Shown here: positions 1 to 10,734 of the stretch, piece after piece
Numbering within the stretch: position 1 is the first letter of the stretch
Layout of the letters: every line of letters begins with the position of its first letter
Origin: Monocercomonoides exilis
Lineage: Eukaryota; Preaxostyla; Oxymonadida; Polymastigidae
Direction of reading: 5' to 3'
Length of the DNA: 64,000 nt
Assembly (NCBI GenBank): GCA_001643675.2
Contig: LSRY02000014.1
Span: 64,501 to 128,500, forward strand
Program-made: the position numbers and the translations under genes
The notes under the pieces: generated by a model
What the model saw: the letters and a program-made list of their open reading frames with translations, nothing else
Told to the model about the DNA's origin: nothing
Database searches by the model: none

Positions 1-260
1 AAAATATTGTAAATTAACAATTATTGATGTTTGTTTCTTTGTCAACCTTGTGCACTTGCTTGTCTTCACCACTTTTCAAGGAAACCTATGAAAAGTTGAA
101 AAATGTTTAATTAACAAAACTGATTAGACAAAATAAACACTTAACAAATCTCGCACAACACAAGGAATAAATAAAGCGGTTAAATATAGGAAATTTCAAA
201 TATTTCCAAACCAGTTCAGATACAGTGCATGATCTTTATTGTTTATAATCAGTTTATTGC
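1..260. other. Gene-free stretch downstream of the hAT-type gene
   Basis: AT-rich DNA 3' of the minus-strand transposase gene. No supported coding frame, RNA or clear inverted-repeat end is visible. If the hAT element has a left end it should lie here or outside the window, but no partner was found for the candidate right end near 3485-3540. Confidence 0.5.
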
Positions 261-3235
261 TTATAACAAAAGAAGAGAATTTAACGATTCCAAAGAAAGT
301 GAATGCCTTCGATCGCCACAGATTCTTTTTAGCCTTGAAAAAAGGCGCTCGCAAGATGCCTCACTACAGGGCGATGCGATCAATGCATATGACAAATTGG
401 CATAAATGTTGGGTAAAACTCCTTGCTTTGCTATTTCGTAGTAATAAACCATCCATTTGTCTTGAAAAATAGATTGATCATAACAAATAAAATTTGAAGA
501 ATGCAAAGAAATTATCTGCTTTCTTATATCGGAGTTCATAGAAAAAAGAACAGAATTTGCGTAATCGTTGAATCCGCTTTTGATTCGAGGAAACCAGTCG
601 CTTGAAATTGTCTCGAGAATTGTTGATAATGCTTTGGTCCTTTCATCTGAATTTTCTAAATCATCTGTTGGAAGTTGTTTGCTCGATCCAAGTAAAAACA
701 GTTCGTCAACGATATTTTCATTGGAAGAATGATTGAAAACACTTGAACTTTCTTCAGTTGATGAATCGCAATCGGCAACTTGTTGGCTTTCAATTGATCC
801 ACAAGAGTTTCGTGTGTTATATATAAATTGTTCTTTTGGAATGGTTGTTGATTCTGTCTCTTCAATGAACTCATCGTCTTCATTTTCGGTGTCATCATCT
901 ATAATACCTAATGTTTCTAAAATAAGCTGATTCTGTAAATCATCATTCGGCTCATCGCTTGAATCATTTGTAGATAAATTATTTGTTAAATAATTGATCA
1001 ATTTGAAAAGAATATCGTTGTTCAAAACAGAACTTGAAGGTGAAAATATTGACTGTGCAATATCCGGTGCTGGTGTTTGTGCAGATGAAACAGATGCAGA
1101 TTCTTTTTCCATTTTTTCTATTTTCGTTTCAAGTTGTTGAAGCGAATAATGAAATGCATTCACAGATAAAGGAGATCCGAAATTTATCTGTTGTGTTGGT
1201 GAAATAAATGTTGGTTTTAAAAATACCGAAGAATTCTGCAATTGTTGATTGGAAAGAAGATAATTGTTTGCACTATTATCCTTTGATGTGTCTTGACTCG
1301 AAGGAATTTTCATGTTCTCTTGTTGAGCACAAGATATTGCAGAAATTTTTACAGGTGTTGTTGATGATGCTGAAGAAGAGTTGAGAAATGAATTTTGCGT
1401 TATTTGTGAATGTGTCTGCAAAGTGTTGACAGCAGGATGCGTTGATGAAAAAGGCGATAATTTTTCTGATGATTTGATAAATTGAGTGAATTCATCTTTA
1501 AGAGTATTAAGCTTCGATGAAAAGGAGATCACAAATGAGCTTCGATGGTAAAGTCTCACTCCAATTGGTGTTAAAGAAAAAGCCAACGCGAATTTGTTAC
1601 CTCGTTCTCCAGCAAGGAAATAATTATGTAATAAAATCATTAAATGGCAAATGCAAACTTGCCAATTCTCATCAGAAAAATAATCAAGATTAATCATCCA
1701 AAAATAATAAGCAAACGCTTTAAGTATTAGAGGAAAAACAGATCCCAGTTTAGTGTCATCGTTTTCGAGCAATAGTTGCAGTTCTCTTAAATGAAACAGT
1801 AATATACCACATCTGATCACATCAAAAATAGAAATATCACCAAAAAACTCAGAAATTGATGGATGTTTGCAATTCACATAAAAAAAATAACAAATGTCGT
1901 ATAAACAGAGCCACCTTGTTTTGACAAAGCAAGGGCACGTAGGATTTGTTGGATTTTTCGTTGATGTTTTCCTGTAGTCTTTGGATATCGTTATAATGGT
2001 CTCTTTCAATTGTCTCAAAAATTTGTTTTCGGAAAATAAATGGGTAATAATCAGATTGACTAAATGATTTGTGCAGTAAATAAAAAATGGTGGAGTTTGT
2101 AATTCATTTTGCCGAGTTTCACAAATAGTCGCATCCTCTGTGAGATTTTGCAACGCTAGCATTTGTGGTTTCAATCCATCTGTACAAAAACAACGAACCT
2201 CCCCATTCGCATCAGACACTTCCTTCATGATAGTATGCGCCAATTTTGTGTAATCTGCAATAGAAAAACATGCATTGTTCAGGCTCCAAAAAACTGGTTT
2301 TCCATTTTCATTCAAGGGAACAACCGTTACAATTGTTAACTTTTTTCCAGCAATAACGCCTCCATCCATCATGACGCCGACCATTGCATTGTTGATTGCT
2401 TCATTTCGTTCTTTAACTTTTCTCAAATTTTCGTCTTTAATAAGCAATGATAGTTTCCTACTGGTTAAAGATGGAAAAATGGTTTCTGAAGATAAAGAAG
2501 GGTTTTGTTGAGAAAGTCGAATTAACGAAGAAATGAATGTGTTGAATTCAGAAGAATAAGCAGATAAAAAAGCTATATTGCAATGGCTTATAAGATGAAG
2601 AAATTGCTTAATAAGAATGCAAAAATCGGAATTGAAAATCTTTTGGACTTTTTTTGGAGGTTTTGATAAAATATGAACAGAAGGTTTAGGCTTTAGATAA
2701 GATAACATTGAAGATCCTTTTGCTAGAAAGCATGAATGACTCCTAACACGATCTGTGTTTTTTCTTCCAGAAAAGCCACAGTTTATTCCGTGTTTGCTAT
2801 TTGGACATAGATAGTAAACATGCCCATCTTTTTTCAGTGATCCATCAGGTAAAACTGGCGTGTACGCAATCCAGAGGGTATTGTTGTTAACTTCAAAGTG
2901 TATTTTCCCAATTTCTTCTTTTGTATTGTTGGGGTGAAGATAATCTAAAAAATTATGTAAATTTTATCATTATATTTAAGATCCAAAATAAAAATATATA
3001 AAAGTAAACATTTTCCGTTGTTTGTGAATTTAGTGCATATCAAAGTGACAAATGAACATCCTTTCTCTTTTAATTCAGAAATTTTATCTGAAAACGCTTT
3101 TTGCTTTACATGAATACATTAATATTAAAAATTTTAAAGAATTCAAAAGAAAATCAATGTTTAACAAACTATTTGTGGAATAGATAAACAGCTTCTTAAT
3201 TCAGCTGGTAATTCAAAAATGAAACCATCATCCAT
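261..3235 (-). CDS. hAT-superfamily transposase (three exons)
   Basis: I join three exons, 3235-3170, 3103-3010 and 2944-261, which stay in frame and give about 947 residues. The introns begin GTTTGT and GTTTAC and end AAAG and TTTTTTAG. The N-terminal part carries Cys and His residues (YYLCPNSKHG, then NCGF and SHSC) that look like a BED-type zinc finger. The middle has DGLKP and TNHLVNLI motifs seen in hAT relatives. The C-terminus has the hAT dimerisation signature around SEASCERLFSRLKRI, close to the stop. A Ser/Asn/Gln-rich linker separates the catalytic part from the C-terminal helix. Known role of the family: cut-and-paste transposition with 8-bp target duplications. The frame is uninterrupted, so the gene may be functional or domesticated. 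Element ends are not resolved. The start ATG at 3235 is the first in the frame after AT-rich upstream DNA. Confidence 0.75.
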
Positions 3236-4725
3236 TTCGGACATTTATTATCGACACAACACGACAGATCTTGAGATCCGAATGATCCAGACAGATCTGA
3301 ACAGATCTTTGTCGAATTGATCTGTCGAAAACCCATTAAATACATCATGATTAATATTTTAAATAAAAATAAATATGAATAATTCTTAACAAAATATTTG
3401 AAATTAAATACAACAAATTAAAGTAAAGTAATTTTTTAATTGTGAATGAAAAAAAAATATCTTATCAAAAAAAAAAAGAATTTCCTGTCAGTCGACTAGT
3501 CGAAACCATTTTTATAAGTCGGCTTGTCGCAAAGGCCTAGTTTTGCGGAGTAATTTGAAATGGATCATAATTTTCTATTGATTTTTTTGAATGATATGCA
3601 TACACCAAACATGATTGATAAACATTTTGAAAATAAATTAGTTCAAATAAGATTATTAAATATTGAAATAATTAATGTTCAATTCAAACCAAGTCAATAT
3701 TTTTATTCCAATGTTTGCAAAATTGGAAAAAAAACAACACATAGCATTGTTTTGTGGATTTTTCAAATTTGTCATAGCTTCTTTAATAAAAATAGTTAAA
3801 TTATCAAAATTAATAAGAAAATTTATGGTTGTTGAATCAGAATAATAAAAACGAGACTTTCTTTTGATTTTTTTTTTTAATTTATTCTTTTGCTCATTTT
3901 TCTGACTTTTTCGAATAGCTGACAGGAAGTGACGTCAATGACGTCATTGACTTTAGTGACGTGCCAAAAATCCGATCACCGCTTACATGTCAGTAAAAAA
4001 TTCATAATGGAAAATTTGATTTTCAATATTTACAAAAAAATTATTTTGGAAAATATTTATTTTTTTGAAACAATAAAACAATAATGTTGGTTTTGTTTTG
4101 TGACGTGGAAATTTTTGTCACGTCCGTCAAAAATCGAAAACTTCACGTCAGAAGTCAGTACGTCACCCAGGGTTATTGTAAACTGTTCTGGTTATTTTTC
4201 ATTTTCGGCAATTTGCTCTTTCTGATGGAAAAAAAATTATCATTTTTGAAAAATCATTATCAATGGGACAACTTAAAAAAATATTTTTCATTAAATGTTA
4301 AAAGCATCTAACTAAAACTAACACATGAACTGAAAATTTTAACAGTTATATAAATTTACCACTTAATTATAATTTAATATGATTATATATTCTTTTAGAA
4401 AAAAAAACAATATTCGCATTTCAATGAAATTCATTACAAAAAATCATCAATTAAAAAGGCAGCGAACAACCGTTTGCGGATTAAAGGAATAAACCAAAAA
4501 GGGAAAAAAAAAAAAGAACCGTGAAAAAACGAAATGTGAAACATTTCATTTCTTCAAACATTAACTGAACAGCCAGAAACAGATTATACAGAAAAAATAT
4601 TTTAGTTTATAAAACAAAAAACTCTCAATGTTTTTTTGGATCATTAATCAATGCTTAAAATTAAAAAAAGAAGAAGAGAGAGAGAAAAAAAAATGGAGTT
4701 TCTGTTTTGATTGAAAAGAATATGA
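3236..4725. other. AT-rich intergenic region with clustered GTCA/TGACGT motifs
   Basis: No supported gene. At 3256-3330 GACAGATCT-type motifs recur in both orientations upstream of the hAT-type gene. At 3485-3540 the minus strand reads CTAGGCCTTTGCGACAAGCC, which resembles an hAT terminal repeat and could be the right end of the element, but no left partner was found. At 3928-3962 and 4100-4170 there are repeated palindromic TGACGTCA-like motifs and their relatives. The rest is homopolymer-rich AT sequence. Confidence 0.4.
3928..4170. repeat. Cluster of TGACGT(CA) motifs
   Basis: Two dense groups, about 3928-3962 and 4100-4170, carry several GTGACGT, TGACGTCA and CACGTCA hexamers to octamers in both orientations. 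They could be subterminal repeats of a non-autonomous hAT-like element (compare the GTCA-rich element at 40044-40523) or bZIP-type binding sites. Only the motif clustering is seen directly. Confidence 0.35.
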
Positions 4726-6135
4726 TTAAACATTCATAAAATAATCTTCTAAATTTTTTGATAATTCATAACCATTATCGTTAACAAAAGAAAATATTCC
4801 ATAATGGCTTGCAATGATATCTTCGTGTCCTTCTTCTTCCAGCTTTTCAAAAACCTTCCTTTTCGTTGTCTTTCTTTTAATTTCTTCCTTTTCTTCTTTA
4901 TTCTTTTCTTTCAATCTTTCCGAAATATTCAAAAAGAAATGTAAGTATTTGCTTGTCATGCCTTCATTAAATGTTTGTCTCTGCATTCCCTCCAAAACAA
5001 CATCAACAGCTCCACCTTTAAGAAGCTCTTCAACGTTCACACTTCTATTTTCTGCTGCATCTTTAAATACAAAAACGCATTCTCTGCCAATTTTCTCATT
5101 ATTCCCTTTTGCTGCTCGATACACTTCAACAACTCCTCCAATAAGTCCAGCAGATTCCTCTTTCCACAATGCGTTTAAGTACAAGAAATTAAAAATTTCA
5201 TTGAACCATCTCATCAACACAAGCTCTTCTTTCGTTTCTTTTTCCATTTCCTCTTCTTTCTCTTCCAATCCACACCCTTAACTAGCTCTTTCAGTTCTTT
5301 TGCTGCTTCTCTCGCAGAATGCAGATCATTCACAATTATGTCTTCCAAGCTTTCGTCGTTGTGAAATCTGTATATCAAAAACTGCCAAGCTGATTGATAG
5401 GCAAGTCGTGTCAGATTCTGATGTTCCTGGTGATATTCGATGATTTCTGTTATCTCATTTAGATACAGCTCTTTTTTGATTTCCTGTTTGACAATATATG
5501 AAGAAAAACCAATAACATCAAAAATGAAATAGAAATGTTCATACATAAAATTTGGATATGTTGCTCAAAGCCAGCAAAGCTATTTCCACTTCTTTTTGAG
5601 CTTCTTCACTTTCTTCTTTCTTCGAGACAACTTTCAAAAGGCAAGGTACACAGATTGATATCAATTCATCTGAAATGAAGGAGATACTTAGCAAAAAGAA
5701 GCATTCACAAAGATCAGTCAGAAGCTTTTCATTTTCTTCTTCTTTTTTCTTCCCATTTTCATCGATTATCATCTCTTCAAATGTTTTGCCCAACAAAGAT
5801 TTGACAAAACTCTTAATATATATGTCTTTTTACTCTTTGCAATATCCAACTTGCTTCAACAACAAAATTGCGTTTCCCCATGACAATTTCTTTGCTTCAA
5901 TCATTTTGAGTATTTTGCTGAACAGCTCTGTCGTAAAAGCGAATCTCATTTCTTCTCCATTCATTTCATCAATTAATCCATTCATCTCTTCAATTTTTTG
6001 CATTTGTTCATCCTCATCGCACTCTTCAAGTCCATTAAACAATGCTTCAAAATTAAAAAGATAGAAAGAAATGCAATTACAAAAATTCAAATGCAGCAAT
6101 GGAAGCTAACCAGTAAATCTTTCGGTGATACTCAT
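4726..6135 (-). pseudogene. Helical-family protein, copy A (damaged)
   Basis: Three exons can be drawn: 6135-6111 (start, MSITERFT), 6044-5545 and 5483-4726. The introns begin GTTAGC and GTATGA and end GAAG and CAG. The product would be a charged, mostly helical protein of about 420 residues with Leu-rich helices such as LLALSNI and the family hallmark LTRLAYQSAWQFL. I do not recognise the family; ARM/HEAT-like repeats are possible. Two lesions are visible: an in-frame TAA at 5832-5830, and a one-base frameshift near 5270 just after the DWK motif, where copy D reads through. Relatives in the window lie at 58388-59750, 63043-64000, 38700-38960 and in the arms of the element at 29872-34038. Confidence 0.65.
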
Positions 6136-6633
6136 TTCCTTCGTCTTTTAGCAAAGCACATCATTCAGAAAGCATCAACATTTTTATCAATCCAAATGAA
6201 AAGAAAAATCGAGGCAGAGATAAAATGACAAATATTAAATTTACAAAACCATCTGGAAAATGTCTTTTCTCATAAGACCCTTTTTATGAAAGCACTTTTG
6301 GCAAGGTATTGCAAAGAAAAAATAAACGCTTTATCCTTTTTCTATTTGCTGTAATGGATGTTTTGATCATAAAATAACACAAAAACACAGGTTGATGAAT
6401 TATGCAATCAAAGGTTTTCAAATTCAAATTAAGAATTAAACATGTGTAACAAAAAACATTTATGTTCGACAAGTCCGTCAGTAATGAAAAATTTGCATTT
6501 ATGAATGATATTTTTTTATTCTTATTGCTTTCTTATGATTTTTTGAAATTTCAAAATGAGCATTATTTAGGCATTTGCGACAAAGAGATTTATAGCAATT
6601 TGCGTCTACGAAATGATTCACCTATGCAGAATG

Positions 6634-6666
<33 letters not shown>

Positions 6667-7300
6667 AGCTTTGATTTCAATTTCCAATCCTTCTAAAAGA
6701 CAATTTTTGAACAAGTTACTTTGAACTGATTTACCAATTTTTCATATTTATTTTTTCTTTATTGCATGATTCAATTTTGTCTTTAAAAAATAACGTGAAT
6801 GAAATTTTCACAATAAACATAATTTGATGCACTATCCAAGTCTTAGAAAAAAAACCAGAAAACATAGAAAATTTGTGGTAATAGTACTATCACAATTACA
6901 ATCAATCAGAACGAGTAAAAGGCGTAAATCAAATTATCTTGCTTGAATTACACTTTCTTTCATCTCATTGATAAGAATTATAATTTGCAAAAATCCACTA
7001 AATTTATTCAAAGTTCTGGAATTACCAATGAAAAAAAATTAATCATATACAAATTCAAATCAGGAAAATTGAATAACATCCAAGCATTTTAATTACATAC
7101 ACACTGCTATGAAATTGCGTTCAGTCAGATATCTTATCTTCATATCTTACAGTTTAACAATAGCATTCACTGTTGAATTCTCAAAATAAATTTTGGTTCA
7201 CTCAGCTTTGTCAAGAATTTTTGCTTTCAAAAAGTATGTTCAACGTGTAGTCTTTTGATGATTCTCAAATATTGAATGATAACATGCCCTTTTGATACCC
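6136..7300. other. AT-rich intergenic region
   Basis: No supported gene. A run of T lies at about 6637-6661. Short frames on either strand are low-complexity and have no splice-consistent extension. Confidence 0.5.
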
Positions 7301-8856
7301 TCATTTGGTGCATCTTTTTCTTAAAATATCTTCAAACTTAAACATAAATAAAGTCATTTGCTTTTTCCTTTCATTCATACATCTCCACAGCAATGTTCCC
7401 TTCAATTCGCATTCCTCATCAAAGCTTTCAGCCGTATCTTTGTTCTCTTCGTCTTCTAACGACATTTTGTTAAAAGCTTTTGTCACACGCTCTTTTCTCT
7501 CTTCGTTTTCCATACAGTTCAACTTCATTGGAAGCACAGCACCAACGCTGCAATCAGTTACCATTTTGTATAACTCGGCTCTTCTTCGACTTCCAACAAA
7601 ACGCTCAAACATCGTTCCTAATTCCACGTTCTCTTCTGTACTGCAATCCAGTTGTTTACCAAAGTTGTGATGAGAAAAGTATTCAGCACTCTCATAATCA
7701 TCAATATGCATATCAGATGCCTCATCAGTTTCATTTGAATCTTCTTCCATGTAATTTTCAATGCTTGAACTTTCTTCTAAATTTTTATCATTTTCTCTTT
7801 TCGTTCTTTTACTTCCAAACGATTTCATGTTTTCATATCTCTGACCTATTAAACACGCATCATTTAAATCTCTCTTAATCTTTCTAAAATGTAGTGCATT
7901 TTCACGAATATCTTGAAGCTTTTTTGCTCTTTCTCTTCTCCTTAACAATTTTTCTATACTTTCTTTTTTCATTCGTATCCTCTCGTGATGTTCTTTCATC
8001 TCTAGCTCTTTCTTTCGTTCGTTCTCTCTTTCTTTTTCCAGCTCTTTGCGCTTTGCTCGTTCGGTTCGAGTTTCTACTAATTTTATGCTTTTTGGCTGAG
8101 GAAATAAAGCAGTTTTACGTCTTCCATATTGGACTCCAGGTGTGTTGGAAAGTTTCAATAAATGAGTCAGTAAAGAACCATTTCGTGGATCCAATTGAAT
8201 AGGAGGTACAAGAGGTTCATCTGAAGAAGGTGATGTTGAAGATGCAAAATTTATTGTTGCTGCATTTTCAGAGGTTGATTTTTGAAGTTTATTGCTATTT
8301 GAAGATTTTGAATTTTCTTGTGAATCACTTGAAATAATCCGACTTTCAGATACAGGATTCACCGCCGGATTAACGGATTCAACAAAAAAAGATAGAGATG
8401 GACCAGCTTTTTGGGGGTTTGTTGAAGAACTTGTAACAGTTCCTGAGGATGAAGATTTTGCACGTTTTTGAACAAATGCTTGACCATAAATATAAGGGCG
8501 TTCTGGAGAAGATAGTGAAGTAGCAATTTGAGATAAAACTCTGCGCAGTATTGGATAAGGACTGTTAAATGGAGGACGATTAAACAATGCATCAAATTGT
8601 TCATCATCAATTCTGCTGTCTCTCAAAAACTAAACTTCCATATGTAATTTCAAAAAATAAAAACATAAATAAAGTTAACCATTTTCCCTCCTTTTTTCCC
8701 TTGAAGATCACCAAAAGCTCTCACTATTGAGCAAAAAGTCAATTTCTGTGATCTGAGGTCCATTGCTCCAGCATAAAATGCTTTAGGAAAAGACAAATGT
8801 TCCAAAGTTGGCAAATACGTTGTAAATATTTTTGTTGTGAAAAATAGACTTTGCAT
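7301..8856 (-). CDS. Charged coiled-coil protein of unknown function (two exons)
   Basis: Exon 1 is 8856-8680 (59 codons from ATG) and exon 2 is 8629-7301. The intron starts GTTAAC, ends TTTAG and joins phase 0 to phase 0. The product is 501 residues. The N-terminal part (FPKAFYAGAMDLRSQ, then IVRAFGDLQGKKGGK) looks globular. A Ser-rich linker follows, then a strongly basic/acidic Arg/Lys/Glu helix of about 60 residues (TERAKRKELEKERENERKK) that should form a coiled coil. The C-terminal part is acidic with Cys residues. I do not recognise the family. It is divergently arranged with the CDK gene, only 148 bp away, so the two may share a promoter. Confidence 0.75.
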
Positions 8857-9004
8857 AACGAAAAAAATACACAAATAAAATTGGATCTAATATATAAGAA
8901 AATATTTAACATTTATGCTGATTATTCTGCCAAAGTTCTAAATGGTTCGCAGGAAATTTGTTTTGTCGTTTTGTTACAAACTTGTTCTTTAAACATTGAT
9001 ATAT
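8857..9004. promoter_or_regulatory. Compact bidirectional promoter region
   Basis: Only 148 bp separate the start codons of the minus-strand coiled-coil gene and the plus-strand CDK gene, so both promoters must lie here or overlap the genes. The region is AT-rich. I see no motif I can name with confidence. Confidence 0.4.
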
Positions 9005-10182
9005 ATGACAAGACTTGATAATTTTGTTAAACTTGAGAAAATCGGCGAAGGAACATATGGAGTTGTTTACAAAGCAAGAGATCAACGAGTGTGCTTTTTA
9101 CATTTTTATCTTTTGAAAAAAATGTTGTTTACGTTCTATTTGTTCGAAAACATTGTGAATAATGCACATATGCTTCCAAAATAATAAAATAATTTCAGAA
9201 TGGAGATATTGTTGCAATGAAGCGTATTCGACTTGAATCAGATGAAGAAGGAGTTCCAAGCACAACCATACGAGAAATTGCATTATTGAAAGAATTACAT
9301 CATCCAAACATCATCAACCTTCGAGATGTTATCAATGCAGATAAAAAGTTAACATTGATTTTTGACTATTGCGATTTTGACGTCAAAAAATACACAGAAA
9401 GCAAGCATAGGAAAGTTGAAATGATAATTGTGAAACGTATGTTTTTCCAATTAATGGCTGGAATAGCTTTCTGCCACGCGAACAGAGTGATGCACAGGGA
9501 TTTAAAACCACAAAATCTTTTTGTGACAAAGGATCTTGTTTTAAAAATTGGTGATTTTGGATTAGCAAGAGCATTTGGGATACCTGTTCGTTCATTTACG
9601 CACGAAGTTGTTACATTATGGTATCGTCCACCCGATGTTCTTCTTGGAAACAGGAAATATACAACCGCCATTGATGTATGGAGTTGCGGTTGTATATTAG
9701 TTGAAATGATAACAGGTCGCCCTCTTTTCCCTGGTTCTTCAGACTCTGATGAACTCAATCGTATTTTCAAGTTTGCTTGTTTTTGTATTGAAAATACTTT
9801 ACAATTTATTTTGATTGATTCTATTTATTAAAGATTTCTTGGGTATCCGACTGTTACGAATTGGCCAAGCATTGTTGATCTACCTGACTTTAAACCGTCT
9901 ATTGCTTCTTCATCATTTTCATCCGTTCTCGGATCTTCTTCGTCCTCTTCGTCTGCATCTTCGTCTGCATCATCGTCGTCAGCACAGCCAAACAGCCTTT
10001 CGCTGATGCAACGCTGTTTGGGGAGCGTGGTGCCATCGCTCGATGTGAGCGGAATGGACTTGCTTCTTAAGATGCTTCAGTACGACCCGTCAAAAAGAAT
10101 AACAGCAAGAGAGGCTCTGAATCATCCGTGGTTTTCGGATATTCCAGCATCTCTCAAGTCAATGTCAATGCAAGGATTGTAG
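9005..10182 (+). CDS. Cyclin-dependent kinase, CDK1/2/5-like (three exons)
   Basis: Exons are 9005-9088, 9199-9770 and 9834-10182, giving 334 residues. Introns begin GTGTGC and GTTTGC and end TTTCAG and TAAAG. Kinase landmarks are present: glycine loop GEGTYGVV with the inhibitory Thr/Tyr pair, catalytic Lys36 (VAMKRIR), cyclin-binding helix PSTTIRE (residues 48-54, a variant of PSTAIRE), HRDLKPQN with Asp129, and DFG Asp147. The activation-loop Thr in [12 protein letters not shown] corresponds to Thr161 of CDK1. The family phosphorylates Ser/Thr-Pro sites with a cyclin partner to drive the cell cycle. Oddity: about 25 mostly Ser/Ala residues are inserted after DFKPSIASS in the C-lobe, where other CDKs have only a short loop. 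The ATG at 9005 gives the expected short N-terminus. Confidence 0.92.
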
Positions 10183-10734
10183 TGAACTGTTTTGACTGAT
10201 GGTTTGCGAACTGAAACCATATAAAGCTTCATCATTTATGGACAACAATTTTATATCAAGAATTTTAATCTAATCTTAATTTTTTTTACTATTTGTTGCA
10301 ACCGTGATTTTATCTATTCGTTTTTTCTTTTTTCAGTTAAAAATAGTTCAAGCCACCAAATCATACATCCATTTACATTTTAAGAATGTTTCTTTTCTAT
10401 TTGTCTTATTTTTATCGAACTCTTAATTTCCTTATAATCTTATAATTCATTATTTTAGAGCAGAATTTTAATATTTATTTTTCAAGGAACATTTATTTAT
10501 AAAATATTTTCATTGTTATTAATTTTTATAAATATTATTTTGATGATTATTTTATGTGCTTCTTTTATGACCTTTAAATTTTATCTTCATGTTACTCAAA
10601 TAATTCTTTAAATACATATATTTGTTAATTTTTTGACATAAATTTGATCTATTAAGGGCGAATTACTAAAAGATAGGGTACGAGATCTTTGTCGATCTAA
10701 TAACTTTAGTATTTTGAGTGCTGTATCGAGTAGC
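10183..10734. other. AT-rich intergenic region
   Basis: Contains the 3' flank of the CDK gene and the upstream region of the MMPL transporter gene, both very AT-rich. No coding frame or RNA is supported. Confidence 0.5.
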
